From: Roseivivax sp. GX 12232
GTDB lineage: Bacteria > Pseudomonadota > Alphaproteobacteria > Rhodobacterales > Rhodobacteraceae
Direction: 5' to 3'
DNA: 64,000 nt
NCBI RefSeq assembly: GCF_021272185.1
Contig: NZ_JAJSEC010000002.1
Span: 372,001 to 436,000, forward strand
Below the pieces are notes generated by a model. The model was given only the letters and a program-made list of their open reading frames with translations. It searched no databases and was not told where the DNA came from. A program made the translations under genes and the position numbers. Within the stretch, counting starts at the first letter, position 1. Each line of letters starts with the position of its first letter. Of this stretch, positions 1 to 9,641 are shown piece by piece.

Positions 1-410
1 TCTCGATCCGGGCGAGCCTCGGCGGCTGGAAGATGCTTTATCTCTCGGACGACTGGGTGGTCACCGACCTCGCCGAGGGGGCCGAGACGCGCGGGCGTTA
101 CCTGGTCGAGGCGCTGGCCCATTGCGGCGAATGCCACACGCCAAGAAACGCCCTGGGCGGGCTCGATCTTTCGGCCTGGCTGACCGGCGCGCCGAACCCC
201 TCGGGCGAGGGGCGGATCCCGGGGATCACGCCCGGCACGCTGGACTGGTCCGCGACCGACATCGCCTATTACCTCGAGACCGGCTTCACGCCGGATTACG
301 ACAGCGCCGGGGGTCATATGGTCGCGGTGATCGAAAACTTCGCCAAGCTGCCCGCTTCGGACCGCGAGGCGGTGGCGGCCTATCTCAAGGCGCTGCCGGA
401 CGGATCGTAA
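1..410 (+). CDS. c-type cytochrome, C-terminal part (5' end outside window)
   Basis: The reading frame is open from the left edge (codons begin at base 3), so the ATG at 33 is internal and only the last ~135 residues are visible. They contain one haem c site, CGECH, encoded near 123-137, and a downstream GGHM segment whose Met is a plausible sixth ligand. The ending (…AAYLKALP…) matches the COG2010 mono/dihaem cytochromes that serve as electron-accepting subunits of membrane dehydrogenases. Further haem domains may lie upstream. The partner enzyme cannot be seen. A strong hairpin follows the stop codon. Confidence 0.85.
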   Translation, partial: SIRASLGGWKMLYLSDDWVVTDLAEGAETRGRYLVEALAHCGECHTPRNALGGLDLSAWLTGAPNPSGEGRIPGITPGTLDWSATDIAYYLETGFTPDYDSAGGHMVAVIENFAKLPASDREAVAAYLKALPDGS

Positions 411-422
411 AGGCCGAGACGA

Positions 423-456
423 AAAACGCCCGGGACCAAGCGGCCCCGGGCGTTTT
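423..456. terminator. bidirectional intrinsic terminator between cytochrome c and lipA
   Basis: Arms AAAACGCCCGGG (423-434) and CCCGGGCGTTTT (445-456) pair perfectly over 12 bp around a 10-base loop. The stem has an A-run on one side and a T-run on the other, so it can end transcription from both convergent genes. Confidence 0.8.
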
Positions 457-480
457 CGCGTTACTCTCGGACAGGCGCGC

Positions 481-1431
481 TCAGGCGCGGGCCAGCTGCG
501 CCTCCCGGGCGGCGCGCAGCCGGGCGAAATCCTCGCCCGCGTGGTAGGACGACCGCGTCAGCGGCGTCGCGGAGACCATCAGGAAGCCCTTGCCCCAGGC
601 CGCCTTTTCGTAGCTCTGGAACTCTTCCGGGGTCACGAAGCGGTCGACCGCGTGGTGCTTGCGGGTCGGCTGCAGGTATTGGCCGATGGTCAGGAAATCG
701 ACATTGGCCGAACGCATGTCGTCCATGACCTGGTGCACCTCGGCGCGGCCCTCGCCGAGGCCCGCCATGATGCCCGACTTGGTGAAGACCGAAGGGTCGA
801 TTTCCTTCACCCGCTGCAGAAGCCGCAGCGAGTGGAAATAGCGCGCGCCCGGACGCACTGAGGGATAAAGCGCCGGCACCGTCTCGAGGTTGTGGTTGAA
901 GACATCCGGCTTGGCACGGACCACCACTTCCAGCGCCTCGGGGCCGCATTTCAGGAAGTCCGGGGTCAGGATCTCGATGGTGGTGCCCGGCGCGCGGTGG
1001 CGCACGGCGCGGATGGTCTGGGCGAAATGCTCGGCCCCGCCGTCGTCGAGGTCGTCGCGGTCGACCGAGGTGATGACCACGTGGTTCAGCCCCAGCTTCT
1101 GCACCGCGTCGGCGACCCGGCCCGGCTCGAAGACATCGAGCGCATCGGGCCGGCCGGTGGCGACGTTGCAGAAGGTGCAGCCGCGGGTGCAGACCTCGCC
1201 CATGATCATCATGGTGGCATGGCCCGCCGACCAGCATTCGCCCACGTTGGGGCAGCCCGCCTCTTCGCAGACCGTGGTGAGGTTGTTGTCGCGCATGATC
1301 TTGCGGGTGTCGGCATAGCCCTTGCCGCCGGGCGCGCGCACGCGGATCCAGTCCGGTTTCTTCGGCTGGGGATTGTCGGGGCGATGGGCCTTTTCCGGGT
1401 GACGCTCTCCGGGGATCTTGAGGTCGCGCAT
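481..1431 (-). CDS. lipA: lipoyl synthase
   Basis: Radical-SAM enzyme that inserts two sulfurs into the octanoyl chain on lipoyl domains of 2-oxoacid dehydrogenases and GcvH. The 316-residue protein has the family's two iron-sulfur sites: the auxiliary-cluster cysteines C55, C60 and C66 ([12 protein letters not shown]) and the radical-SAM motif CTRGCTFC (C81, C85, C88). The C-terminal RSSY (293-296) supplies the serine ligand of the auxiliary cluster. Length and motifs are complete. lipB is not adjacent. The gene converges on the cytochrome gene across a shared terminator. Confidence 0.98.
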   Translation of the reverse strand: MRDLKIPGERHPEKAHRPDNPQPKKPDWIRVRAPGGKGYADTRKIMRDNNLTTVCEEAGCPNVGECWSAGHATMMIMGEVCTRGCTFCNVATGRPDALDVFEPGRVADAVQKLGLNHVVITSVDRDDLDDGGAEHFAQTIRAVRHRAPGTTIEILTPDFLKCGPEALEVVVRAKPDVFNHNLETVPALYPSVRPGARYFHSLRLLQRVKEIDPSVFTKSGIMAGLGEGRAEVHQVMDDMRSANVDFLTIGQYLQPTRKHHAVDRFVTPEEFQSYEKAAWGKGFLMVSATPLTRSSYHAGEDFARLRAAREAQLARA

Positions 1432-1664
1432 CTTGAGGGTCCACGCAATTTCTTAATGGTTGTGGCGCAACATAAAGCCCAGCGGGCCGATTTGCCAGTG
1501 CTGCCGGCCGCATAACGGACATGCGACGCACCCGAGCGCCGTGACGAGTTCGGCTCGCGCCTCAGGCGGTTTCGCGGCGCTTGCGGGCCTCGCGCGGCTC
1601 TGGACGGCCCCTGCGTCACTTCCGCGCCGCGCGCCGCCGGGCGGGCCGCGCGCCCTGCCCCGGC

Positions 1665-2666
1665 TCAGCCGATCATCTCCGCCGCCTGCCCTTCGTCCGA
1701 CCGGTAGAACTGCGCCAGCCGCTCCAGCGCGATGCGCAGCACCACCTTGCCCGAGCGCGCCGACCAGCCGAGCCGCTTCTCGATGGTCTCGATCCCCTCG
1801 AGCAGGCAGCAGCAGCGCAGCGCCACGTCGCCGAGCCCCGGGCCGAGCCGCTCCAGCACCGCGAGGAACCGCGCCCGCGCCGGGCCGTGGCCGGGCCCGG
1901 CCTGGGCCAGCGCGCGCTCGGCCGGGGTGCCGCGCAGGATCGCCAGGGCCGCGCGCGGCGGCACGCCCGAAAGCTCGAAATCCTCGCGCAGGAGCCGCCC
2001 GGCCGTGACATGGCGTTCCTGCAGGAACGGCCGCCCGTCCGGGCTGCGCCGCCGCGCCAGAAGCGTCAGCGGCGCCTCGGCGGCGCAGAACCGCGGGCCC
2101 GGCGCGGGGTCGTCCTGCGCACAAGGTCGACAGGGCGCGCCCGGCGCCTCCGGCACCTGCCGCGCCAGCGCCTGCCGGCCCGCGGCGGTGATCCGGTAGC
2201 GCGAGATCCGCCCGGGGCTCGCGCAGGCGATCCAGTCGCGCAGCGCCATGGCCTCGGCCTCCTCGGCGCGCAGGACCGCGAGCCGCGCGCTACCGCCGCC
2301 CGCCTCGTCGCGGACCACCACCGCCTTGTCCATGTCGCGCGCCACGGCCAGGACCGCGCCCGGTTCGGCCAGCCGCGCCAGCGCGCCGATCATGGCCTGT
2401 TCCGCCGCCTCACCGCCGCCGCCCGCGCTTTTCGTCTCGAGCGCCGGCATCTCTCCGAGCCGGGTCAGCGCGGCATCGACCAGCGGGTCGTCGCGGCGCA
2501 TCTCGAGCCGCCGGATCTGCCGCAGGATCGTCGAGGCATGCACGCCCGAGCGCCGCGCCAGGGCCCGGAGCGAGATCCCGCCCTCGGTGTGTTCCAGGTA
2601 GTGCAGCGCCGCCGCGGGCACCCCGCCCGGAAAGCGCGTCCCGCGCGTCTGTTCTGTGACCGGCAT
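1665..2666 (-). CDS. DUF6456 domain helix-turn-helix protein
   Basis: I chose the ATG at 2666 (333 aa) rather than the longer open frame because GAGGGG lies about 6 bases upstream and the extra 54 codons look untranslated. Residues ~30-55 (SLRALARRSGVHASTILRQI…) form a helix-turn-helix, suggesting DNA binding. The C-terminal ~140 residues carry the RLLREDFE signature of DUF6456, a domain seen mainly in Rhodobacterales proteins of unknown role. A C..C pair near the middle (PCRPC) could bind metal or be incidental. The target is unknown and the neighbours give no functional hint. Confidence 0.75.
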   Translation of the reverse strand: MPVTEQTRGTRFPGGVPAAALHYLEHTEGGISLRALARRSGVHASTILRQIRRLEMRRDDPLVDAALTRLGEMPALETKSAGGGGEAAEQAMIGALARLAEPGAVLAVARDMDKAVVVRDEAGGGSARLAVLRAEEAEAMALRDWIACASPGRISRYRITAAGRQALARQVPEAPGAPCRPCAQDDPAPGPRFCAAEAPLTLLARRRSPDGRPFLQERHVTAGRLLREDFELSGVPPRAALAILRGTPAERALAQAGPGHGPARARFLAVLERLGPGLGDVALRCCCLLEGIETIEKRLGWSARSGKVVLRIALERLAQFYRSDEGQAAEMIG

Positions 2667-2881
2667 CCAATTCCCCTCGCTCAAAAGGCCCGGACCGCGA
2701 AAGCCGCTCAACCCAGGCGCGTTTCTCCACCCACGCGGCAAGGATGCCACATTCGAAAAAGTGTTTGTTTCCTGATCGTAAACAATTCTTAACCAACCGC
2801 GCGCTGCGGGATGCGCGCAACGCAACACCCGCTTGGGTTGACTAGACTTTCCGGGATGCAGCGGCGGATCGGGAGGTGAAG

Positions 2882-3199
2882 ATGGGACAGGACATGGGGC
2901 CGGGCACGGCGGAAGGCACAGGGCTGAAGCGCCCGCGGCTCCTGGTAGAGACGGCGCGGATCAGCGCCGCGCGCTACCGGCGCGAGCGGCACCTGCGCGG
3001 GCTTCTGGGCGGAGAGAGCGCCGAGGATACCGCCCCGCTGGGCGTCCTGCGCGCGCTCGAAGAGGCCGAGGAGACCAGCCGCCGCGCCGGCGCGGCGGGC
3101 TACCGCGCCACCCGGCACGTCGCACTTCTGGGCGCGCTTCTCGGCGAGATGCGGCGCGCGGCGCAGGAGGCGCCCCGCGCGCCCGGGGGTCAGGAATAG
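2882..3199 (+). CDS. DUF6477 family small protein
   Basis: A 105-residue helical, Arg/Ala-rich protein. The start is placed at ATG 2882 because GGGAGG sits 5 bases upstream; a GTG at 2876 overlaps that site and is less likely. The pattern PRLLVETARISAARYRR followed by a Leu/Glu helix and an HVALLGALLGEMR helix matches the DUF6477 family of Rhodobacterales, whose function is unknown. It is transcribed divergently from the DUF6456 gene. Its last 10 bases overlap the end of the convergent MttB-family gene. Confidence 0.7.
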   Translation: MGQDMGPGTAEGTGLKRPRLLVETARISAARYRRERHLRGLLGGESAEDTAPLGVLRALEEAEETSRRAGAAGYRATRHVALLGALLGEMRRAAQEAPRAPGGQE

Positions 3200-4737
3200 G
3201 CGTCGGACATCTCGGATTTGCGGCGCGCGACGAAGTCCGACAGCGCCTCTGCGATGCCGGGATCGAGCGTCGGCGTCACATAGGCGTCGAGCTTCTGGCG
3301 CACCTTGATCTGCGCCAGGCTCGCGCTGTCGCGGGCGCCTTCCTCGGACCAGGTCTCGAAGGGTTTGTAGTCCAGCACCTCGGAGCGCCAGAAGGCGGTC
3401 TTGAAGTTGCGCTGGGTATGCGCGCAGCCCAGGTAGTGCCCGCCGGGCCCGACCTCGCGGATGGCGTCCATCGCCTGGTGCTCCTCGTCGATCATCACGC
3501 CCTTGGCGAGCTGGTGCAGCGCGCCCAGCTGATCGGCGTCGAGCACGAATTTCTCGTAGGAGGACACCAGCCCGCCCTCGAGCCAGCCGCAGGCGTGCAG
3601 CATGAAGTTCACCCCCGACAAGAGCCCCATGTTGAGCGAATTCGCCGTCTCATAGGCGGCCTGGGCGTCGGGGATCTTCGAGCCGCAGAAACTGCCCGAG
3701 GAGCGGTAGGGCAGCCCCAGCCGCCGGGCGAGCTGCCCCGCACCATAGGTGATATGCGCGGCCTCGGGCGTGCCGAAGGTCGGCGCCCCGGAGTTCATGT
3801 CGATCGAGGTCACGAAGGCGCCCATGATCACCGGCGCGCCGGGGCGCACGAGCTGCGAATAGGCGACGCCCGCCAGCACCTCGGCCAGCACCTGGGTCAG
3901 CGTGCCTGCGACCGAGACCGGCGCCATGGCCCCGCCGACGATGAAGGGCGAGATGATCGCCGCCTGGTTCGCCGCGGCATAGGTCTCGAGCGCGCCCATC
4001 ATCACGTCGTCGAAGGTCAGGGGCGAGTTGATGTTGATCAGGCTGGTCATCACCGTGTTCTCGGCGATGAAATCCGCCCCGAAGAGCAGCTTGCACATCT
4101 CGACCGAGTCGGCGGCGCGACCGGGGTCGGTGACCGAGCCCATGAAGGGCTTGTCGGTCAGCGTCATGTGGGCGTGCAGCATGTCGAGGTGGCGCTTGTT
4201 CACCGGCACGTCGGTCGGCTCGCAGACCGTGCCGCCGGAATGGTGCAGCCATTTCGACATATGGCCGAGCTTCACGAAGTTGCGGAAATCCTCGATGGTG
4301 GCGTAGCGCCGCCCGCCTTCGAGGTCATGCACGAAGGGCGGGCCGTAGACCGGGGCCAGCACCAGGTTGCGGCCGCCGATCTCGACGTTCTTCTCGGGGT
4401 TGCGGGCGTGCTGGGTGAACTGGCTGGGTGCTGTGGCGCAAAGCTGGCGCGCCAGCCCGCGCGGGATGCGCACCCGTTCACCTGTGACATCGGCGCCCGC
4501 GGCGCGCCAACGCTCCAGCGCGGCGGGGTTGTTCACGAAGTTGACGCCGATCTCCTGCAGGACCGTTTCGGCGTTCTCCTCGATGACGGCGAGGGCTTCT
4601 TCGTTCAGCACCTCGAAATTGGGGATGTTGCGCTCGATGTAGCGGGCGGTCTCGATGGTGGTGGCGGTCCGTTCCGCCCGGCGCGCCGCGCCACCGCCGC
4701 CTCCCCGTCCGCGCCTGCGTGCCGCTGCTTCGCTCAT
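3190..4737 (-). CDS. MttB-family (non-pyrrolysine) methylamine/betaine methyltransferase-like protein
   Basis: Start ATG 4737 gives 515 aa; the open frame extends further but lacks a ribosome site there. The N-terminus is unusually basic and glycine-rich (RRRGRGGGGG) before the MttB-fold TIM barrel begins near residue 35. The chain is read through without an in-frame TAG, so it is one of the pyrrolysine-free relatives of trimethylamine methyltransferase. Characterised members demethylate quaternary amines such as glycine betaine and pass the methyl to a corrinoid protein. No corrinoid protein or second methyltransferase lies nearby, so the substrate is unassigned. Alphaproteobacteria often carry many paralogues. 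Confidence 0.85.
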   Translation of the reverse strand: MSEAAARRRGRGGGGGAARRAERTATTIETARYIERNIPNFEVLNEEALAVIEENAETVLQEIGVNFVNNPAALERWRAAGADVTGERVRIPRGLARQLCATAPSQFTQHARNPEKNVEIGGRNLVLAPVYGPPFVHDLEGGRRYATIEDFRNFVKLGHMSKWLHHSGGTVCEPTDVPVNKRHLDMLHAHMTLTDKPFMGSVTDPGRAADSVEMCKLLFGADFIAENTVMTSLININSPLTFDDVMMGALETYAAANQAAIISPFIVGGAMAPVSVAGTLTQVLAEVLAGVAYSQLVRPGAPVIMGAFVTSIDMNSGAPTFGTPEAAHITYGAGQLARRLGLPYRSSGSFCGSKIPDAQAAYETANSLNMGLLSGVNFMLHACGWLEGGLVSSYEKFVLDADQLGALHQLAKGVMIDEEHQAMDAIREVGPGGHYLGCAHTQRNFKTAFWRSEVLDYKPFETWSEEGARDSASLAQIKVRQKLDAYVTPTLDPGIAEALSDFVARRKSEMSDAYS

Positions 4738-4977
4738 GACCCCAGCTCTCCGATCTGTCCCGGGGCGGTCGTCCCGCCCGTTTTGCTGCTGTCTAGCCCA
4801 GCCGGAGCGCCCTGCCCTGTCCCGATTGCGCCGCTCCAGGTGGAAAAGCGACATTCAGCGTCCCGGGCCGCCTTAAGGGATCGGATCGCGCCGCGCCGCC
4901 CCGGGAAGGGCCACAGCAGCGCACCGCGGCACAGAGCGGCCCTTGCGGAGCGGGATTGTCGGGCTTAAGCGACAGAC

Positions 4978-6552
4978 ATGGAAGAACATGCCCGCCACCA
5001 CGAGCGCCTGCTCATCGTCGACTTCGGCAGCCAGGTCACGCAGCTCATCGCGCGCCGCCTGCGCGAGCTGAAGGTCTATTGCGAGATCCACCCCTACCAG
5101 AAGGTGACCGATGCCTTTCTCGAGGACTTCGCGCCCAAGGCGGTGATCTTCTCGGGCGGGCCCGACTCGGTGACCCGCGAGGGCTCTCCGCGCCCGCCGG
5201 CCCGGGTCTACGACCTCGGCGTGCCGATCCTTGGCATCTGCTACGGCCAGCAGGTGATGATGCAGGACCTCGGCGGCGCGGTAAAAGGCGGCGAGGGCAC
5301 TTCGGAGTTCGGGCGCGCCTTCGTGGAGCCCACCGAAGAGCGCATCGACCTTCTGAACGGCTGGTTCCTCGACGGCTCACACCGCGAGCAGGTCTGGATG
5401 AGCCACGGCGACCACGTCGCGGCCATCGCGCCCGGCTTCAAGCCTTACGGCACCTCGCCCGGCGCGCCCTTCGCGGTGACCGCCGACCTCGAGCGGCGCT
5501 TCTACGCGGTGCAGTTCCACCCCGAGGTGCACCACACCCCGAACGGCCGGACGCTCTACGAGAACTTCGTGCGCGACGCGGGCTTCTCGGGCGACTGGAC
5601 CATGGGCGCCTACCGCGAAGAGGCGATCCGCAAGATCCGCGAACAGGTCGGCGACGCCAAGGTGATCTGCGGGCTCTCGGGCGGGGTCGACAGTTCGGTC
5701 GCGGCGATCCTCATCCACGAGGCCATCGGCGACCAGCTGACCTGTGTCTTCGTCGACCACGGGCTGCTGCGCCTGAACGAGGCCGACGAGGTGGTCTCGA
5801 TGTTCCGCGACCACTACAACATCCCGCTGATCCACGCCGACGAGAGCGACCTGTTCCTGGGCGAGCTCGAAGGCGTCAGCGACCCCGAGGAGAAGCGCAA
5901 GACCATCGGGCGGCTCTTCATCGACGTCTTCCAGAAGCACGCGGGCGAGGTCGGCGGCGCCGAGTTCCTGGCCCAGGGCACGCTTTATCCCGACGTGATC
6001 GAAAGCGTCAGCTTCTCGGGCGGCCCCTCGGTCACGATCAAGTCGCACCACAACGTCGGCGGCCTGCCCGAGAAGATGGGCCTGAAGCTGGTGGAGCCGC
6101 TGCGCGAGCTCTTCAAGGACGAGGTCCGCGCGCTCGGCCGCGAGCTGGGCCTGCCCGACAGCTTCATCGGCCGCCATCCCTTCCCCGGGCCCGGCCTCGC
6201 GATCCGCTGCCCCGGCGAGATCAGCACCGACAAGCTCGAGATCCTGCGCAAGGCCGACGCGGTCTATATCGACCAGATCCGCAAGCACGGCCTTTATGAC
6301 GAGATCTGGCAGGCCTTCGTGGCGATCCTGCCGGTGCGCACCGTGGGCGTCATGGGCGACGGCCGGACCTACGACTACGCCTGCGCCCTGCGCGCGGTGA
6401 CCTCGGTCGACGGTATGACGGCGGATTACTACCCCTTCAGCCACGATTTCCTGGGCGAGACCGCCACGCGGATCATCAACGAGGTGAAGGGCATCAACCG
6501 CGTCACCTACGACGTGACCTCGAAACCTCCGGGCACCATCGAGTGGGAGTGA
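4978..6552 (+). CDS. guaA: GMP synthase (glutamine-hydrolysing)
   Basis: Converts XMP to GMP using glutamine ammonia and ATP. The 524-residue protein has the class I glutamine amidotransferase half with catalytic C88 (GICYGQQ), H181 and E183 (HPEVHH). It is followed by the N-type ATP pyrophosphatase P-loop SGGVDSS (233-239) and the GMP-synthase dimerisation domain ending in [11 protein letters not shown]. All expected domains are present. The start is the first ATG; its ribosome site is weak. It is followed after 7 bases by the yrbL-like gene, so the two may share a transcript. Confidence 0.98.
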   Translation: MEEHARHHERLLIVDFGSQVTQLIARRLRELKVYCEIHPYQKVTDAFLEDFAPKAVIFSGGPDSVTREGSPRPPARVYDLGVPILGICYGQQVMMQDLGGAVKGGEGTSEFGRAFVEPTEERIDLLNGWFLDGSHREQVWMSHGDHVAAIAPGFKPYGTSPGAPFAVTADLERRFYAVQFHPEVHHTPNGRTLYENFVRDAGFSGDWTMGAYREEAIRKIREQVGDAKVICGLSGGVDSSVAAILIHEAIGDQLTCVFVDHGLLRLNEADEVVSMFRDHYNIPLIHADESDLFLGELEGVSDPEEKRKTIGRLFIDVFQKHAGEVGGAEFLAQGTLYPDVIESVSFSGGPSVTIKSHHNVGGLPEKMGLKLVEPLRELFKDEVRALGRELGLPDSFIGRHPFPGPGLAIRCPGEISTDKLEILRKADAVYIDQIRKHGLYDEIWQAFVAILPVRTVGVMGDGRTYDYACALRAVTSVDGMTADYYPFSHDFLGETATRIINEVKGINRVTYDVTSKPPGTIEWE

Positions 6553-6559
6553 GGGCGCC

Positions 6560-7219
6560 ATGCCGCACGCGCTTTTGCTCAATCTCAGGGACACCCAGCG
6601 CCTGGCCGGCGGGTCGGAGCGCCACGTCTTCCGCATCGAGGGGCGGACCGACGTGGTGGTCAAGGTCATGCGGTCGAAATACCTGCGCAGCCTGCGCATG
6701 GCCGACGACCGGACGCTGCTGGGCTGGCTGAAGGTGCGCCGCGCCTATGCGCTTTTCCGGCGCGAGCAGAAGGCGCTGGGCGACGTGATGCTGCGCGCCG
6801 CCATCCGCGAGGAGATGCCGCCGGTCATGGGGTTCCGCGGCTACATCCTGACCGAAAAGGGCCTGGGCCAGATTGTCGAGATGATCGCAGACGAAAACGG
6901 CGGCGTCGCCCCGAGCCTGCACGACCAGCTGCAGGACGGCAGGGTGACCGAGGCGCAGATCGGAGCGCTCAATACCTTCGTGGCGCAGCTCTACGACTGG
7001 CACGTCGTGGCCCATGACCTCAGCCCCAAGAACATCGTCTGGAACGGCCCGCAGGCGCGTTACGTGCTGGTCGACGGCTTCGGCGACCGCGCACTCCTGC
7101 CGCTCAAATCCTGGAACCGGCGCCTGAACAACCGCCGCCTCGACCGCGCCTTCAAGGAGATGGGCGAGAAGTCTGGGCTGACCTGGATGCGCGAGAAGCG
7201 GGCCTTCGCGCGTGACTGA
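6560..7219 (+). CDS. YrbL-like protein-kinase-fold protein
   Basis: A 219-residue member of the PhoP regulatory network protein YrbL family. It has the kinase-like core: VVVKVM (possible ATP-binding lysine, ~37-42), a helix-rich middle, and HDLSPKNIVW near residue 152, which resembles the catalytic HxDxxxxN loop of small-molecule/protein kinases, followed by VLVDGFGD in place of DFG. The enzymatic activity of the family is not established to my knowledge. It lies 7 bases after guaA and overlaps the next gene by 8 bases, which suggests an operon. Confidence 0.8.
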   Translation: MPHALLLNLRDTQRLAGGSERHVFRIEGRTDVVVKVMRSKYLRSLRMADDRTLLGWLKVRRAYALFRREQKALGDVMLRAAIREEMPPVMGFRGYILTEKGLGQIVEMIADENGGVAPSLHDQLQDGRVTEAQIGALNTFVAQLYDWHVVAHDLSPKNIVWNGPQARYVLVDGFGDRALLPLKSWNRRLNNRRLDRAFKEMGEKSGLTWMREKRAFARD

Positions 7220-8135
7220 CCAGAGCCGCCCCCTGCCCGCCCAGCCCCGGAGCGACACGATCCGCGCGGCGATCTGGATGATCGGGGCGATCGTGTCCTT
7301 CATCTCCATGGCGATCGCCGGACGCGCGGTCAGCATCGAGCTCGACACCTTCGAGATCATGCTTTTCCGCAGCCTGATCGGCATTTTCATCGTCTGGGCT
7401 CTGGCGGGTCTCTTCGGCCGCGCCCACGAGATCCGCCGGGCCCGCATGGGGCTGCACCTGGTGCGCAACATCAGCCATTTCGCGGGCCAGAACTTCTGGT
7501 TCTACGCGATCACGGTGATCCCGCTCGCGCAGGTCTTCGCGCTGGAGTTCACCTCGCCGATCTGGGTGATGCTGCTCTCGCCGCTGATCCTGGGCGAAAG
7601 GCTCACCAAGACGCGCGGCATCGCGGCCTTCGCGGGCTTCATCGGGGTGCTGGTAGTGACCCGCCCCTCGCCCGAGACGTTCCACTTTGGGTTGATCGCC
7701 GCGGCGCTGGCGGCTCTGGGCTTCGCGGGCTCGGCGGTCTTCACCCGGCGGCTGACGCGCAGCGAGAGCATCGTCTCGATCCTGTTCTGGCTGACGGTCA
7801 TGCAGGCGGGCCTCGGGCTGATCTGCGCGGGCGCCGACCTCGACATCGCGCTGCCCTCGGCGGCGAGCTGGCCCTGGGTGGCATTGATCGCTTTCGCGGG
7901 ACTCGTGGCGCATTTCTGCCTGACGACCGCGCTCAGCCTCGCGCCCGCGACCGTGGTCATGCCGATCGATTTCACCCGCCTGCCGCTGATCGCCGTGGTC
8001 GGCATGCTGCTTTACGCCGAACCGCTCGATCCCTTCGTGCTTCTGGGGGCGGCGGTGATCTTCGCGGCCAATTACTTCAACATCTGGTCCGAGACCCGCG
8101 GCGGCGCTCGCGCAAAAGCTGTGACAGAAAAGTGA
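7212..8135 (+). CDS. EamA-family (DMT) transporter
   Basis: A 307-residue inner-membrane protein with ten hydrophobic segments in two repeated EamA halves (about residues 15-145 and 155-295). The start is a GTG at 7212, inside the end of the YrbL-like gene (8-base overlap), so it is probably translationally coupled. DMT transporters of this kind export or import metabolites; S-adenosylmethionine, amino acids and drugs are known substrates in relatives, but nothing here fixes the substrate. Confidence 0.9.
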   Translation: MTDQSRPLPAQPRSDTIRAAIWMIGAIVSFISMAIAGRAVSIELDTFEIMLFRSLIGIFIVWALAGLFGRAHEIRRARMGLHLVRNISHFAGQNFWFYAITVIPLAQVFALEFTSPIWVMLLSPLILGERLTKTRGIAAFAGFIGVLVVTRPSPETFHFGLIAAALAALGFAGSAVFTRRLTRSESIVSILFWLTVMQAGLGLICAGADLDIALPSAASWPWVALIAFAGLVAHFCLTTALSLAPATVVMPIDFTRLPLIAVVGMLLYAEPLDPFVLLGAAVIFAANYFNIWSETRGGARAKAVTEK

Positions 8136-8190
8136 CGTTACGACCCTCCCCCGGTAGCTGACGCCGGGTCAAAATTGCTGCGACGCACCC

Positions 8191-8213
8191 CCTGGCGGTA
8201 TTGAGGCGCCAGG
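8191..8213 (+). promoter_or_regulatory. hairpin in the leader of the FadL-type porin gene
   Basis: CCTGGCG (8191-8197) pairs perfectly with CGCCAGG (8207-8213) around a 9-base loop, 27 bases before the start codon. It could stabilise the mRNA or bind a regulator; this is inference. Confidence 0.4.
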
Positions 8214-8240
8214 AGGAGTTACCCAGGGAAGAGGGACACC

Positions 8241-9359
8241 ATGAAATACGCACTACTCGGCGCCTCGGCTCTCGCCATGGCCGCCGCATCGGCGCAGGCC
8301 GGCGGTGTTGATCGCTCGGGCCAAAGCCTCGATCCGATCTTCGAAGACGGAAACTACGTCGAACTGAGCTTCGGCTCGGTGAACCCGAGCGTTTCGGGTT
8401 CGGAACTGCCTGGCCTCGGCCAGGGCGGCTCCGGCTCGGACGACATGGCCACCGGCTATCTCCAGCTCGGCCTGGCCTACAAGCGCCAGATCACCGAGGA
8501 TTTCTCGCTCAGCCTGATCTACGACCAGCCCTTCGGCGCGGACGTCGATTACCCGACCGGCACCGGCTACTACGCCGCCGGCTCGAACGCCGAGCTGAAC
8601 TCGCACGCGATGTCGCTGATCGGCCGCTACATGCTGAACGAGAACTTCAGCGTGCACGGCGGCGTGCGCTACCAGACGCTCGCGGGCAAGGTCGAGATCG
8701 ACAACTTCGTCGGCCCGGCACAGGTCCTGAACTACGAGGGCGACCTCGAGAAGGACGGGGCCTTCGGCTACTCGGTGGGCGCGGCCTACGAGATCCCCGA
8801 CATCGCCCTGCGCCTGGCGCTGACCTACAACTCCGAGATCACCACCGACCACGAGTCGCCGGAGAACGTGAACGGCGCGGCGGTGAGCTCCTCGACCGAG
8901 ATCACCACCCCGCAGTCGGTCAACCTGACCTTCCAGTCGGGCGTGGCCAAGGACACGCTGGTCTTCGGCGGTGTGCGCTGGGTCGACTGGAGCGAGTTCG
9001 ACATCACGCCCATCGGCTACCAGAACGCGACCGGTGCCTCGCTCGTCTCCTATGACGACGACACCTACAGCTACACGCTGGGCGTCGGCCGCCGCTTCTC
9101 GGAAGCCTGGGCCGGGTCCATCTCGGTTGGCTACGAAGAGCAGCAGGGCGGCATCGCCTCCAACCTCGGCCCGACCGACGGTTACTGGTCGCTCGGCCTG
9201 GGCGGCGCCTATACCTACGAGGGCGTCGAGATCTCGGCCGGCATGCGCTACGTCTGGATCGGCGACGCCGAGACCCAGAACGCCGTGGCGAACCCCGCCG
9301 CCGAGTTCGAGGACAACAACGCCCTTGGCGTGGGTGTGAAGGTCGGCGTGACCTTCTGA
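8241..9359 (+). CDS. OmpP1/FadL-family outer membrane channel
   Basis: A 372-residue exported beta-barrel. Residues 1-20 are a signal peptide ending ASAQA before GGVDRSG, and the chain ends in an amphipathic strand with terminal Phe (GVKVGVTF), the usual outer-membrane insertion signal. The N-terminal plug-like segment (SGQSLDPIFEDGNY) and the repeating aromatic strands match the FadL/TodX family, which passes long-chain fatty acids or hydrocarbons. It is shorter than E. coli FadL, as is usual in this order. It stands alone with its own leader and terminator. Confidence 0.9.
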   Translation: MKYALLGASALAMAAASAQAGGVDRSGQSLDPIFEDGNYVELSFGSVNPSVSGSELPGLGQGGSGSDDMATGYLQLGLAYKRQITEDFSLSLIYDQPFGADVDYPTGTGYYAAGSNAELNSHAMSLIGRYMLNENFSVHGGVRYQTLAGKVEIDNFVGPAQVLNYEGDLEKDGAFGYSVGAAYEIPDIALRLALTYNSEITTDHESPENVNGAAVSSSTEITTPQSVNLTFQSGVAKDTLVFGGVRWVDWSEFDITPIGYQNATGASLVSYDDDTYSYTLGVGRRFSEAWAGSISVGYEEQQGGIASNLGPTDGYWSLGLGGAYTYEGVEISAGMRYVWIGDAETQNAVANPAAEFEDNNALGVGVKVGVTF

Positions 9360-9385
9360 TCCGACGCGGGTCTTGCGAGATTTAG

Positions 9386-9425
9386 ACGGCCCGGTTGCCT
9401 TGGTGGTGACCGGGCCGTTTTCTTT
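9386..9425 (+). terminator. intrinsic terminator of the FadL-type gene
   Basis: ACGGCCCGGT (9386-9395) pairs with ACCGGGCCGT (9409-9418), followed by TTTTCTTT. It lies 27 bases after the stop. Confidence 0.85.
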
Positions 9426-9641
9426 GGTTTTGCGCGGGGTAGAGCGGACCGAGGGGCTCTGCCTGAGGTGGGCGGAGCGCGACCGCGTTTCTTCGCAGCT
9501 TCGGCCACACCCCCGGAAGCCAGCCACAACGGCTCCGCAGCCCCAGGGCCCGCCCACAAGCCGCCACCCTCACCACGCCCACCCCCACCAACCCGCAGGA
9601 TTCGGATCGCGCGCCCCCGCGCCCTCGGCTAAGCCTGTGCC

